DNA from: Pseudomonadota bacterium
Lineage (GTDB): Bacteria; Pseudomonadota; Gammaproteobacteria; Steroidobacterales; Steroidobacteraceae
DNA length: 64,000 nt
NCBI GenBank assembly: GCA_026398735.1
Contig: JAPLSH010000019.1
Location: 87,304-151,303, forward strand
Reading direction: 5' to 3'
The notes under the pieces were generated by a model. That model made no database searches. It had not been told where the DNA came from and saw only the letters and a program-made list of their open reading frames with translations. The position numbers and the translations under genes were made by a program. Each line of letters starts with the position of its first letter. The first letter of the stretch is position 1. Below are positions 1 to 8,254 of this stretch, piece after piece.

Positions 1-558
1 GGTAATCGCATAGCCGTCTTCCCAGCGTTCGACCAACGAGGTCCACAACACTGCACCCGTGCGCTGATCCAACGCAGTGAGCTTCGCATCGGCCTGCGTC
101 AGATAGACCTTGCCATCACCCAAGGCTACGCCGCGATTGCCCCGACCAATGGGACTGCCTGCGCGCAGATCCGGATTGCCGTGATAGGTCCACAGGATCC
201 GACCTGACTCGACATCCATGGCAAAGACATCGTTGGCGCCGTTGCTGACGTACAGCACGCCTTCAAAAGACAGTATCTGGGTCTGACCCGAGTGCCCAGG
301 CGTGGTGCCGCTGTTCATGCTGGTGCGCCACAACGCACGCAGACCCGACACGTTGTCGCGATTGAGCAGCTTGAGGGGAGACCAGCGCTGGTTGTACAGC
401 GTGCCGCCGTTGGTGATCCAACTCTGCGTCGGTGGACTCAAGAGCTGACTGGCTGAGAAGGCCGGAGCCAGCGTCACCTGTGCAGGTGTCTGAGCTAGCC
501 CAGCAGTGGCCGTCAAAGACAGCACGACCAAGCAGACCAAAGAGGTAATACGGCGCAT
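1..558 (-). CDS. PQQ-dependent alcohol dehydrogenase-like protein, N-terminal part
   Basis: This gene starts at the ATG at 558 and runs off the left edge, so only 186 residues are visible. They begin with a signal peptide (MRRITSLVCLVVLSL, then AGLAQ), followed by quinoprotein beta-propeller sequence. The visible blades contain WITNGGTLYNQRWSPL, YVSNGANDVFAMDVESG and RILWTYHG, which match the first blades of type I PQQ alcohol/aldehyde dehydrogenases. Such enzymes oxidise alcohols in the periplasm and pass electrons to cytochrome c. It lies 77 bp downstream of the ankyrin gene on the same strand and is probably the distal gene of that operon. The PQQ and calcium ligands lie outside the window, so activity cannot be judged. 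The family is clear; the substrate is not. Confidence 0.85.
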   Translation of the reverse strand, partial: MRRITSLVCLVVLSLTATAGLAQTPAQVTLAPAFSASQLLSPPTQSWITNGGTLYNQRWSPLKLLNRDNVSGLRALWRTSMNSGTTPGHSGQTQILSFEGVLYVSNGANDVFAMDVESGRILWTYHGNPDLRAGSPIGRGNRGVALGDGKVYLTQADAKLTALDQRTGAVLWTSLVERWEDGYAIT

Positions 559-635
559 GTTTCCCCCGCCACCAACTGTTTTTCTGCAGGGACTATAGCC
601 CAAGCGCTTTGATTCCAACGCCAGCAAGCTGGAAA

Positions 636-2078
636 TCAATTTCCTGCAGCGTTACCGAGTTTGCGCAGTAGCGCTGCGGTGTCGGGGTGCACCTCGGCAC
701 CGGCCACGCCCGCACGGCCCGTACCACCTGCCTTGCCCTGCGCCACATCCAATGCTGTGGCACCGGCTTGGTCGCGAAGATCCAGCCACGCACCGACCTG
801 CGCCAGATAGCTGACAAACTCGTTCCAGCCCCATAAGGCGGCGCCATGCAATGCTGCTTGACCGTTGTCGCGCACCGCATTGGGGTTAGCCCCGGCTGCA
901 CGCAACAGTTTGGCGGTCTCGATGCTGCGCTGCTCATTGCGAAAACGCGCGCGGATGTCGATGGTGGTGGATCCAATTCCTGCCGCTGCCATGAACGGCG
1001 TAATACCCAACGAGTTGGGAAAATCAGCCTGGGCTTTGTAGCGGAGCAGTAGCGTTACTGCCTCCACGTCGCCGGCCTTGGCAGCGCGGATCAACGGCGT
1101 GGTGCCCACAGTCAGCATGCTGTCGCCACCACGGTCCTGTCCCAACGATCGATACGGGGGAAACAGCTTGAGCTGCATGTTGGGGTTGGCGCCCTTGTCC
1201 AGCAGCAGGCGCATCACATCCAGCGCCGTAGTGGCATCCCCAGAGGGTCGATCCGGACGCCCACCGCGCGGCGTGGTGTTGTAGTCCACAGCCGAATACA
1301 GCGGCGCTCTGCCCCATGTATCCCAGCGATTCACATCAGCGCCGGCCTTGATGAGGTAGGCCGCCGTGTCAAAGCGCGCGTTGAGCACCGCCATCAACAA
1401 AGGCGTGATGTTGTCTGGATCGGCCAGGTTGATTGCAGCGCCCCGCTCCACCAACGCCTTAGCGCAGTCGGTGCATCCCTCACGTGCTGCCAGCAGCAGC
1501 GCAGTAAAGCCACCGTTGGGACGATTCTGCGGCCGAGGCTCTGCAGACACTTTGCGCGGCCACTGCCGCACTGCCGAGCGCGCATCCACTTGTGCGCCGG
1601 CCTTGAGCAGCAAACGGACCATGTCGGGGTGACCCTGTGCAGAGGCCCACATAAGTGCGGTTTGCCCCCGCCACTGCTCCACTGCATTGACCTTGGCACC
1701 GGCAGCCAGCAACACTTTGGCGGCTTCTACACTGCCGGTCCGGGCCACCGTCATGAGCGCTGTTTGGCCCTCTGGGTTGGCCGACTCGACGTCCGCGCCA
1801 GCCTTGAGCAGGACGCGGATCAGCGTCGCATCACCGCGTTCGGCGGCCTCTGACAGCGGCGTGGCGCCGTAATCGTTGACGGCCTTCGGATCGGCACCGG
1901 CCTTGAGCAACTGCGTGACGCGCGCCATATCACCGTCGTGCACGGCCCAGTGCAACGGCGTCGTACCATCACCAGTGTCTGCAGGTGCAGCGCCGGGCAC
2001 GGCAGCAGCAGCCATCACTGCAACGGCGGACAACCCCAACAGGCCGGCAACCCGCCGCAATGAAAACATCCAAGGCAT
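636..2078 (-). CDS. Secreted ankyrin-repeat protein (locus 1)
   Basis: A 480-residue protein with an N-terminal signal peptide (about residues 1-30) followed by tandem ankyrin repeats. The repeats show the usual TPLHWAV and G-ADP/AANPN consensus pieces, for example DGTTPLHWAVHDGD and GQTALMWASAQGHP. Ankyrin repeats bind partner proteins and have no catalytic role by themselves. The signal peptide suggests a periplasmic or secreted protein. It starts 3 bp after the stop of the DUF1552 gene, so the two are surely cotranscribed. Closely similar proteins occur at 31159-32676 and 56937-58529, the latter again directly behind a DUF1552 gene. All three share a long spacer between repeats (the GGFTALLLAAREGC region and the LKLFPPYR region). 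The partner is unknown; a structural role with the neighbouring DUF1552/DUF1592 proteins is an inference. Confidence 0.88.
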   Translation of the reverse strand: MPWMFSLRRVAGLLGLSAVAVMAAAAVPGAAPADTGDGTTPLHWAVHDGDMARVTQLLKAGADPKAVNDYGATPLSEAAERGDATLIRVLLKAGADVESANPEGQTALMTVARTGSVEAAKVLLAAGAKVNAVEQWRGQTALMWASAQGHPDMVRLLLKAGAQVDARSAVRQWPRKVSAEPRPQNRPNGGFTALLLAAREGCTDCAKALVERGAAINLADPDNITPLLMAVLNARFDTAAYLIKAGADVNRWDTWGRAPLYSAVDYNTTPRGGRPDRPSGDATTALDVMRLLLDKGANPNMQLKLFPPYRSLGQDRGGDSMLTVGTTPLIRAAKAGDVEAVTLLLRYKAQADFPNSLGITPFMAAAGIGSTTIDIRARFRNEQRSIETAKLLRAAGANPNAVRDNGQAALHGAALWGWNEFVSYLAQVGAWLDLRDQAGATALDVAQGKAGGTGRAGVAGAEVHPDTAALLRKLGNAAGN

Positions 2079-2081
2079 GGG

Positions 2082-3401
2082 TCAGATGCCGGCAAATACG
2101 CCGGAACTGTCGCCGAGCTTGTCCATCTCAATGCCGGCGCGCGCCAACAGTGTGAGGTGCAGATTGGCCAGCGGCGTGCGATCGGGCACTCGCAAATGTG
2201 TATTGCCACGCAGCGCACCGCCACCCTTACCCAGCACCGCAGTGGGCAGCGGGAAATGGTTGTGCATGTTGCTGTCGCTCATGTTGCTGCCAAACAGGAT
2301 GATCGAGTTGTCGAGCATCGTGCCTTCACCATCGGGCATCTCGGACATCTTCTTGACGAAGCGCGCGAAGGCCTGAGTATTCCAAGCCTGCAGCTTCGCC
2401 AGCCGCTCGATCTTCTGCGGGTTGTTGGCGTGATGCGAAAGCGGATGGAAGGCATCGGCGATGCCCATGAAGTTATAAGGCTGATTACTGACCTCGGCAG
2501 CCATCATAAAGCTGGCTACGCGCGTGAGATTGGCTTGGAACGCCAAGGCCATCAGGTCAAACTGCAATTTGACGTGTTCATCAAAGTTAGCCGGAATACC
2601 CGAGGGCGCATCAGGCAAACCCAGCTTTGAATTATCGCGTTTGGACAACTGCTGAACGCGCCGCTCGATCTCGCGCACCGTATCCAGATAATCGGCCATC
2701 AGAGCCTGATCCCGCGCCCCCAGGCTGCGCTTAAGGTCGGCTGCATCGCGACTGACCAGATCCAGGAGGCTGGCGTCTTCGCGCATCAAGGCAACGCGCT
2801 CGCTGGCCGTATCGCCCTGACCAAACAACTGCTGGAACAACTTGCGCGGATTGTGCTCCATGGGCAGCGGCGTAGATGGGGTACTAAAGGCAATGGTCTT
2901 GCCATAGCTGCAGCCGTAATTGCGATCGCATGAGCCTTCGCCACCGCGCTCTTCAGTGGCGATTTCCAGTGATGGCAACGCCGTGTCCTGCGAGATGCGC
3001 TTGGCGGCGATCTGATCCACCGTAATGCCGCCCAGCGGATCATGGCTAATGCGCGGCTCAACACAGCTGAGCCAAGTGCCCGGCGTGATGGCGTGCACCG
3101 GCGCAGCGATCGCCGACTTGTTCTCCATGCCACTGATCACCGTCAGGTGCTGCTGGAACGGCTTAAGCGGAGCCAGAATGGGCGGCAGATCAACATCTGC
3201 GCCATCCTTGGCCGGCGTCCACTTGTCCATCACTGCGCCATGAGGGAAGTACACAAAGGCCATACGGGCCTTGGCGGCCGCCGCAGTTTTGGCCAGCGCC
3301 GTATGAGCCGGGATCATCGCGTCAAGTAAAGGCAACGCCATACCCACGCCGACGCCACGCAACATGGTGCGACGGGAGATGTGCTTGCGAGTGATGTACA
3401 T
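2082..3401 (-). CDS. DUF1552 (HXXSHH) family protein, Tat-type signal (locus 1)
   Basis: A 439-residue protein of the DUF1552 family, named for its HXXSHH motif, visible here as HPLSHH at about residues 319-324. The N-terminus (SRRTMLRGVGVGMALPLL) has a twin-arginine motif followed by a hydrophobic stretch, so folded export to the periplasm is likely. The family is common in planctomycetes and some proteobacteria and usually sits beside DUF1592-type cytochromes; no reaction is established for it. The sequence context (FVYFPHGAVMDKW, ILFGSNMSDSNMHN) resembles the sulfatase-like DUF1501 relatives. It lies 30 bp downstream of the DUF1592 gene and 3 bp upstream of the ankyrin gene. A paralogue in the same context is at 55637-56947. 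The family call is firm; the function is unknown. Confidence 0.9.
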   Translation of the reverse strand: MYITRKHISRRTMLRGVGVGMALPLLDAMIPAHTALAKTAAAAKARMAFVYFPHGAVMDKWTPAKDGADVDLPPILAPLKPFQQHLTVISGMENKSAIAAPVHAITPGTWLSCVEPRISHDPLGGITVDQIAAKRISQDTALPSLEIATEERGGEGSCDRNYGCSYGKTIAFSTPSTPLPMEHNPRKLFQQLFGQGDTASERVALMREDASLLDLVSRDAADLKRSLGARDQALMADYLDTVREIERRVQQLSKRDNSKLGLPDAPSGIPANFDEHVKLQFDLMALAFQANLTRVASFMMAAEVSNQPYNFMGIADAFHPLSHHANNPQKIERLAKLQAWNTQAFARFVKKMSEMPDGEGTMLDNSIILFGSNMSDSNMHNHFPLPTAVLGKGGGALRGNTHLRVPDRTPLANLHLTLLARAGIEMDKLGDSSGVFAGI

Positions 3402-3431
3402 GAGCGAGTCCTCGATCTAGAGGTTAAGCGC

Positions 3432-5882
3432 CTAGTGGCGCTGGGCAGTACGGGTTTGAGGGGCAGAGTCGACAGGCAGACGATCAGTCAGGAAGGCCGG
3501 ACTGTTCACGATACCCTCGATCAGCGCAGAAAGCCGCCATTGCTGGGGCTGCGCGTCGCGGACGATGGCGCGCAGCGTGGGCATGTCATGCCACGCCACT
3601 GGCCTGCCTAACGCGAACGTCATTAAATTCTCGGTGAAAGTGCCGACAAACTGCGGCGCGCGGGCCACGAGCGCCTCGCGCAGATCATCCGGGCCACGCA
3701 GCGCCGTGCCATCCACCAACTTGCCCGTGGCATCAATGCGCGCACCGGCATCAATGTCCTTGTCGCGCCATTGGCCCACGGCATTGAAGTTTTCCAGCGC
3801 CAACCCGAGCGGATCGATCACGCCATGGCAGGCATTGCAAGATTTGAGCGCACGATGCTGTTCCAGACGCGTGCGCACAGTGAGTTGCTCGGCCCCCTCC
3901 TGGTTTTCGGGAAAGGCCTCCACTGACGGCGGCGGTGCTGCGGGCGGCGTGCCCAGAAACTTTTCGAGCACATAAGCCCCACGCAACACCGGCGTGGTGC
4001 GATTGGCATAGGACGTAGCCATCAGAAAGGCGCCCTTGCCCAGCAGGCCATGGCGCCAGGACTGTTGCAGCTCAACGCGACGGAACTGGCCGCCACGCAC
4101 GTTGTGAAGACCGTAATGCAACGCCAGACGTTCGTTGACGTAGGTGTGCCGGGCAGTCAACAAGTCGAGCACGCTGCCATCGGCCTCGAAGACACTGGAC
4201 AAAAACAGTTCAAGCTCGCGGCGAAACGCTGGCACCAAGTCCTCAGTGTAATCCGGGAACAGATTAGGGTCGGGATTGACCAGATCAAGGCCATGTACGT
4301 TGAGCCATTGGAACGCAAAATTAGTGACCAGATTGTGCGCGCGCGGATCTGCCAACATGCGTTTGACCTGAGCTGAACGCACCTGAGGATTGTTCAACTT
4401 GCCCTGCTCGGCCAGCGCAATCAGCGTTTCATCGGGTGGGCCGGACCAGATAAAAAACGCCAACCTTGATGCCAAATCGATGTCACTCAATGCGAACACT
4501 TGCCCGGGTAGCGCATCGGCCGGCGGCACGTGAGCGCGATACAAAAAGCGCGGACTGGCAAGAATGGCTAACAGGCCCTTCTGGATGCCGGTGTCAAAAT
4601 CCGCCTGACGGCGGCCTTCTTCATAAAAATTGACGATGCCTTGCAACTCGGCATCGGTGACTGGCCGGCGAAATGCCTGTCGTGCCAACCGCGCCAGGAT
4701 GCTGCGCGCGCAAACGGGCTCTTCGGCTGCCGTCGAGGGATAGCAGCTGAACACTTTTTTGCGGCTGGCCGTAAGACTCAGCGCGCTACGGTTGATGGGC
4801 CCTTTGAGCTCGACATTGGTAATGCGCGGACCACCGGAATTGCCGTTGACCAACTGCGCCATGCCTTCAACCGGCACAAAGCCATGCAACAACTCGTTGG
4901 AGACTGCAGCAGTCTTCTGTCTGAACGTGACTCCGATGCGATGGGCACCGGCCGTGGCATGAAAGCGAATGTTGCGAAAGCGGTCATTGATAGCGCCCAC
5001 GCCTGCCGCCTGCTGCAGGTCGACGGCATCCAGATCTGCCGCATCGCCCAAGCCGGCTTGAAACACCCGGCGGCCATCGAGTGTGACCACTAGCGTCATC
5101 GGGTCCATCACGCCCCACAGATAGCCCCCGCCCACCAGACCATTGATGGTGACTTCATAGTCACCGTCCACCGGAAAAGCATGGTCGATGACCAAACCAC
5201 CGCGCGTACCCAGCGGCAGTCCCTCGATGTGCATGTACTGCAGGGCCTGCGCAGTACCTTGATAAATACGGCTGGTCAGGCGGGCAGATGGATTGCCTAT
5301 GGCCTGCACGCTGACTTGGCGAGCAGCGCTGAGATACTGATCCAAAAATGCCGGCGACACTTTAAGTACGGCAGCAGAGTTGTCGAAACCGGCGCTTTGG
5401 TCATCACGCGGCAGCAGCCCGTCGACGTCAATCTCCAGATCGAGCAATTGACGGATGGCGTTGGCGTATTCGGGCTTGTTGAGCCTATGCAAAGGCACGC
5501 TGCCCGGATTAACGGCAGCCGCCGACGCCGCATCCAGTCGCGTTTCCAGCGCCTGAGCAAACGCCGCAAGGGCGCTCTTGTCCGGCTGCAACTCACCTGG
5601 TGGCGGCATCAGCCGGCCACGCAATTTGCGCACCGCCTTTTCCCAGACCTCGGCATCACTGCCCACAGCCTGCGGTTGCAGCACATCGAATGCCACACCA
5701 CCGGCCCAGTCGGTCGCGTTGTGACACTTGCCACAATAGGTATCGACAAAGCTCCACTGCTGCTCCAACGGCACACCTGCAAGGCTGTCATGCGCAGCAG
5801 CGCCGGCAGGCGCCGCCACCAGCAACAGCGCTGTACTGCATAGCAGTGAGCGCCACAGCGCCGCCAGCTCAGCGCGTAACAC
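3432..5882 (-). CDS. DUF1587/DUF1592/DUF1588/DUF1585 dihaem protein (locus 1)
   Basis: I take the GTG at 5882 as the start. It gives 816 residues, exactly the length of the paralogue at 53180-55630, and puts a signal peptide (WRSLLCSTALLLVAAPAGA) at the N-terminus. The longer frame to 6029 would run deep into the upstream gene. Two c-type haem sites are visible, CGKCH at residues 50-54 and CNACH at 682-686. The region between matches the planctomycete-type block DUF1587 (NKPEYANAIRQLLDLE), DUF1595, DUF1592 (ASRLAFFIWSGPPDE), DUF1588 (TTPVLRGAYVLEKFLG) and DUF1585 at the end. A periplasmic redox role is inferred from the haem sites; the substrate is unknown. It overlaps the upstream MBL gene by 14 bp. 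Confidence 0.88.
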   Translation of the reverse strand: MLRAELAALWRSLLCSTALLLVAAPAGAAAHDSLAGVPLEQQWSFVDTYCGKCHNATDWAGGVAFDVLQPQAVGSDAEVWEKAVRKLRGRLMPPPGELQPDKSALAAFAQALETRLDAASAAAVNPGSVPLHRLNKPEYANAIRQLLDLEIDVDGLLPRDDQSAGFDNSAAVLKVSPAFLDQYLSAARQVSVQAIGNPSARLTSRIYQGTAQALQYMHIEGLPLGTRGGLVIDHAFPVDGDYEVTINGLVGGGYLWGVMDPMTLVVTLDGRRVFQAGLGDAADLDAVDLQQAAGVGAINDRFRNIRFHATAGAHRIGVTFRQKTAAVSNELLHGFVPVEGMAQLVNGNSGGPRITNVELKGPINRSALSLTASRKKVFSCYPSTAAEEPVCARSILARLARQAFRRPVTDAELQGIVNFYEEGRRQADFDTGIQKGLLAILASPRFLYRAHVPPADALPGQVFALSDIDLASRLAFFIWSGPPDETLIALAEQGKLNNPQVRSAQVKRMLADPRAHNLVTNFAFQWLNVHGLDLVNPDPNLFPDYTEDLVPAFRRELELFLSSVFEADGSVLDLLTARHTYVNERLALHYGLHNVRGGQFRRVELQQSWRHGLLGKGAFLMATSYANRTTPVLRGAYVLEKFLGTPPAAPPPSVEAFPENQEGAEQLTVRTRLEQHRALKSCNACHGVIDPLGLALENFNAVGQWRDKDIDAGARIDATGKLVDGTALRGPDDLREALVARAPQFVGTFTENLMTFALGRPVAWHDMPTLRAIVRDAQPQQWRLSALIEGIVNSPAFLTDRLPVDSAPQTRTAQRH

Positions 5883-6801
5883 GGCGGATCTCGTTGATAT
5901 GGGGCCAGGCGCTCTCGTAGGACTGCACCAGAAAGCCGGTGGGATCGCCGCGCAGTGCATCAAAATCCTTGCTGGGTTTGCTATCGAGAAACTGCTGGCG
6001 AGTCTCCCCCTTGTAGTAGCTCTCGGCAATGCGTTGCAGCACTGTGAAGCACAGATCTTGTTGGGCTTGAAGCTGCGCCTTACCGATCATCCTGCCATCA
6101 GCGTCCACAACGCGGGTTTGCGGACCGCAGCGCGCCATCAGCTGTTTGAGGCCACCGACCATGCCGCCGAGCCAGCCGTTCGTTGAATAGTCCACGATCG
6201 GATAACGGCTGGACACAGCCATAGCACCCGGTACCAGGACATCTTGAGATGGGAACCAGACATACAGATCACCATCGGTGAACCCATTGGGCAACACGCC
6301 GTATTCGACCTGCTGACCGCCAAAAGTCAGGGTACGACTACCGTAATGGAAAGTATCGGTGGGCAATGCGCGCGAGGGACGCGGCGCATACCGGCGCGAC
6401 TCCCAGGCACAGTGGATCTCGGTGCCCAACCACAGACGCGTGTTCTCGTGGGCGATAATACTGGCCCCAGCAGCCGCGGCGGTTTCGTTGTAACCGCTGC
6501 GATCCCAGCGCCAACTGGTGTTGATGAGACTGCGCAGGCGAGACCGGGGGAACTGCTGCGCCAAAAAGCCCGTGAGCGACTTGGCCGAGGCTGCCTCACC
6601 ACCGTCCACCAAGAGCAGCTGGCCGCCGTCTTCGGCCACCACCACCGGTGCGCCAAAACCAGTCAGCAGGTACAGCCCTTGGCCCAGCGGCATCAGCTGT
6701 GGCAAATCGGCACCGGCGTTGACAGGCAGGGGCACGCTTGCCTGGACGGCAAGCGCCAGCGAGCCAGCCAGCAGGCCACGACGCGTCAGACGATAAGACA
6801 A
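5869..6801 (-). CDS. Metallo-beta-lactamase-fold protein with degenerate metal site
   Basis: The protein has the MBL fold and a Tat-type leader (LTRRGLLAGSLALAVQA). I prefer the TTG start at 6801 because GGGGG lies just upstream, the leader then begins at residue 1, and the length (310 aa) matches the paralogue at 52115-53044 (309 aa). An upstream TTG at 6852 is possible. In the paralogue the metal motif is HWHGDR; here the same position reads SWRWDR. The later His in the paralogue stretch SQAHTDGDLYV is also replaced (PNGFTDGDLYV). Key zinc ligands are therefore missing, and the protein is probably not a hydrolase in the usual sense. It may be a binding or structural subunit. It sits between the ketoacyl synthase and DUF1592 genes of one operon. 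Confidence 0.8.
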   Translation of the reverse strand: MSYRLTRRGLLAGSLALAVQASVPLPVNAGADLPQLMPLGQGLYLLTGFGAPVVVAEDGGQLLLVDGGEAASAKSLTGFLAQQFPRSRLRSLINTSWRWDRSGYNETAAAAGASIIAHENTRLWLGTEIHCAWESRRYAPRPSRALPTDTFHYGSRTLTFGGQQVEYGVLPNGFTDGDLYVWFPSQDVLVPGAMAVSSRYPIVDYSTNGWLGGMVGGLKQLMARCGPQTRVVDADGRMIGKAQLQAQQDLCFTVLQRIAESYYKGETRQQFLDSKPSKDFDALRGDPTGFLVQSYESAWPHINEIRRVTR

Positions 6802-6835
6802 GAGACCCCCACTAACAGCAGCCAGACGATTGTAG

Positions 6836-7924
6836 TCAAACTGCAGTACCAACGGCAGCCGCGCGTCGCGATATCAGGCTTTTAACCAGTTCAAGGGCCG
6901 TGTGCTCACAGGGCGGCAGTTGAACCTCAGACTGCGCCAAGGGAAGAACTCGCGGCCCCCAGCGCAGCAGGTGCGCACACCAGGTCAGGCCGGCTCCAAA
7001 GGCGGGCAACAGCAACAGACCATTGGGGGGCACCCGACCTTCCTCCAAGGCCTCGACCAGCGCCACCGGCACGGTAGCTGCCGACATGTTGCCGTAGCGA
7101 TGCACATTGGTGAACACGCGTTCTGCGGGTAAGCCGGCTCGACGCGCTACGGCTTCGATAATGCGCAGGTTGGCCTGATGCGGCACTACCAGATCCAGAT
7201 CTGCTGCAGTCAAACCCTTGGCAGCCAACACCGCTGCACTGGCCTCCGACATCCCAACCACGGCGCGCTTGAAAATCTCCTGACCTTCAAACACCCAATC
7301 GGTCACGCCCAAGCGACGCTCAAAATCCGCATAGCGACTACCCATACCCTGAATCACCAGCGTGCCGCGTGCAGCGGCATCGCAGCCGAGCTTCTCAGCC
7401 AGCACGCCCTGCTCGGTGTCACTGGCTTCCAGTACCACGGCGGCACAGCCATCACCAAACAGCACCGCCACATTGCGATTGGTCCAGTCCATCAACGGAG
7501 TGATGACCTCGCCACCGACCACCAGTGCACGCTGCACCACACCGCTGCGGATCATTGCTGTGGCAGTGCTCAGCGCATACAAGAAACTGGTGCACGCCGT
7601 GTTCACATCCATGGCTGCAGCACTCATCGCACCCAAACGCAGCTGCAAGCCCGACGACTGATTGGGCACCTGATCATCAAAGCTACAGGTACCGAACACG
7701 ATCAGATCCAGGTCCGCAGCCTGTAAGCCCGCGGCAGCCAGCGCGCGACTGGCCGCGACATAGGCCAACTCTTCCAGCCGCACATGCGAGATGCGACGCT
7801 CTTTGATGCCTGTGCGGGACACGATCCACTCATCATCAGTGGGCAGCACAGTGGCAAGTTCGGCATTGGTCAGCACTGCGGGCGGCAGGCACTTGCCCCA
7901 CCCGGTTACAGCGGCATATTGCAT
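6836..7924 (-). CDS. 3-oxoacyl-ACP synthase III family protein
   Basis: A 362-residue thiolase-fold condensing enzyme of the FabH type. The catalytic triad is visible as Cys111 (NTACTSFL), His249 (VPHQANLR) and Asn279 (YGNMSAATVPVAL). FabH-type enzymes condense an acyl-CoA with malonyl-ACP or transfer acyl groups in specialised pathways. The start at 7924 is chosen because GGGGGA lies 6 bases upstream; the reading frame continues further upstream without FabH similarity. At 362 residues it is somewhat longer than housekeeping FabH (about 320), with an extra C-terminal tail. No fatty-acid genes are nearby. It heads the operon of MBL-fold, DUF1592, DUF1552, ankyrin and PQQ dehydrogenase genes, so an accessory role is more likely than general lipid synthesis. 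Confidence 0.87.
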   Translation of the reverse strand: MQYAAVTGWGKCLPPAVLTNAELATVLPTDDEWIVSRTGIKERRISHVRLEELAYVAASRALAAAGLQAADLDLIVFGTCSFDDQVPNQSSGLQLRLGAMSAAAMDVNTACTSFLYALSTATAMIRSGVVQRALVVGGEVITPLMDWTNRNVAVLFGDGCAAVVLEASDTEQGVLAEKLGCDAAARGTLVIQGMGSRYADFERRLGVTDWVFEGQEIFKRAVVGMSEASAAVLAAKGLTAADLDLVVPHQANLRIIEAVARRAGLPAERVFTNVHRYGNMSAATVPVALVEALEEGRVPPNGLLLLPAFGAGLTWCAHLLRWGPRVLPLAQSEVQLPPCEHTALELVKSLISRRAAAVGTAV

Positions 7925-8008
7925 GTGTTTCCCCCGGCACCAGTCACTGGGGCCAACTGTAGCAGCACAGGCTTGCCCGCCGGGCGCAACGAGTGCCACA
8001 GTGGGTGC

Positions 8009-8254
8009 ATGACCTCGACCATCAACACCCCCGCCCCCCGCCTCAATCCTCGCAAGCTGCTGCTGAGTAAGTGGACAGCCGTAGTGCCTCAACAGCGCGA
8101 AAAGCATTTCATGGTGGTGCGGCTGATAGAGCCGGCGCAGCCCGGCGGCCCCGTAGAGGACATCGAACTGGAGGCCGTCTTGTCGCGTCGCAGTCAAACA
8201 CTGCCTTGGCGCGAACTGACCAACACCCAGCACTGGCGGCAGGGCTGGAAATGA
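8009..8254 (+). CDS. Small Trp-rich protein (TIGR02450 family)
   Basis: An 81-residue protein with the family signature NPRKLLLSKWTAV, then REKHF and a C-terminal WRQGW. Proteins of the TIGR02450 family are short, tryptophan-rich and of unknown function. The ATG at 8009 fits the family length. Its stop overlaps the start of the next gene (ATGA), so the two are translationally coupled. It is transcribed divergently from the ketoacyl synthase operon with 84 bp between. Confidence 0.8.
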   Translation: MTSTINTPAPRLNPRKLLLSKWTAVVPQQREKHFMVVRLIEPAQPGGPVEDIELEAVLSRRSQTLPWRELTNTQHWRQGWK

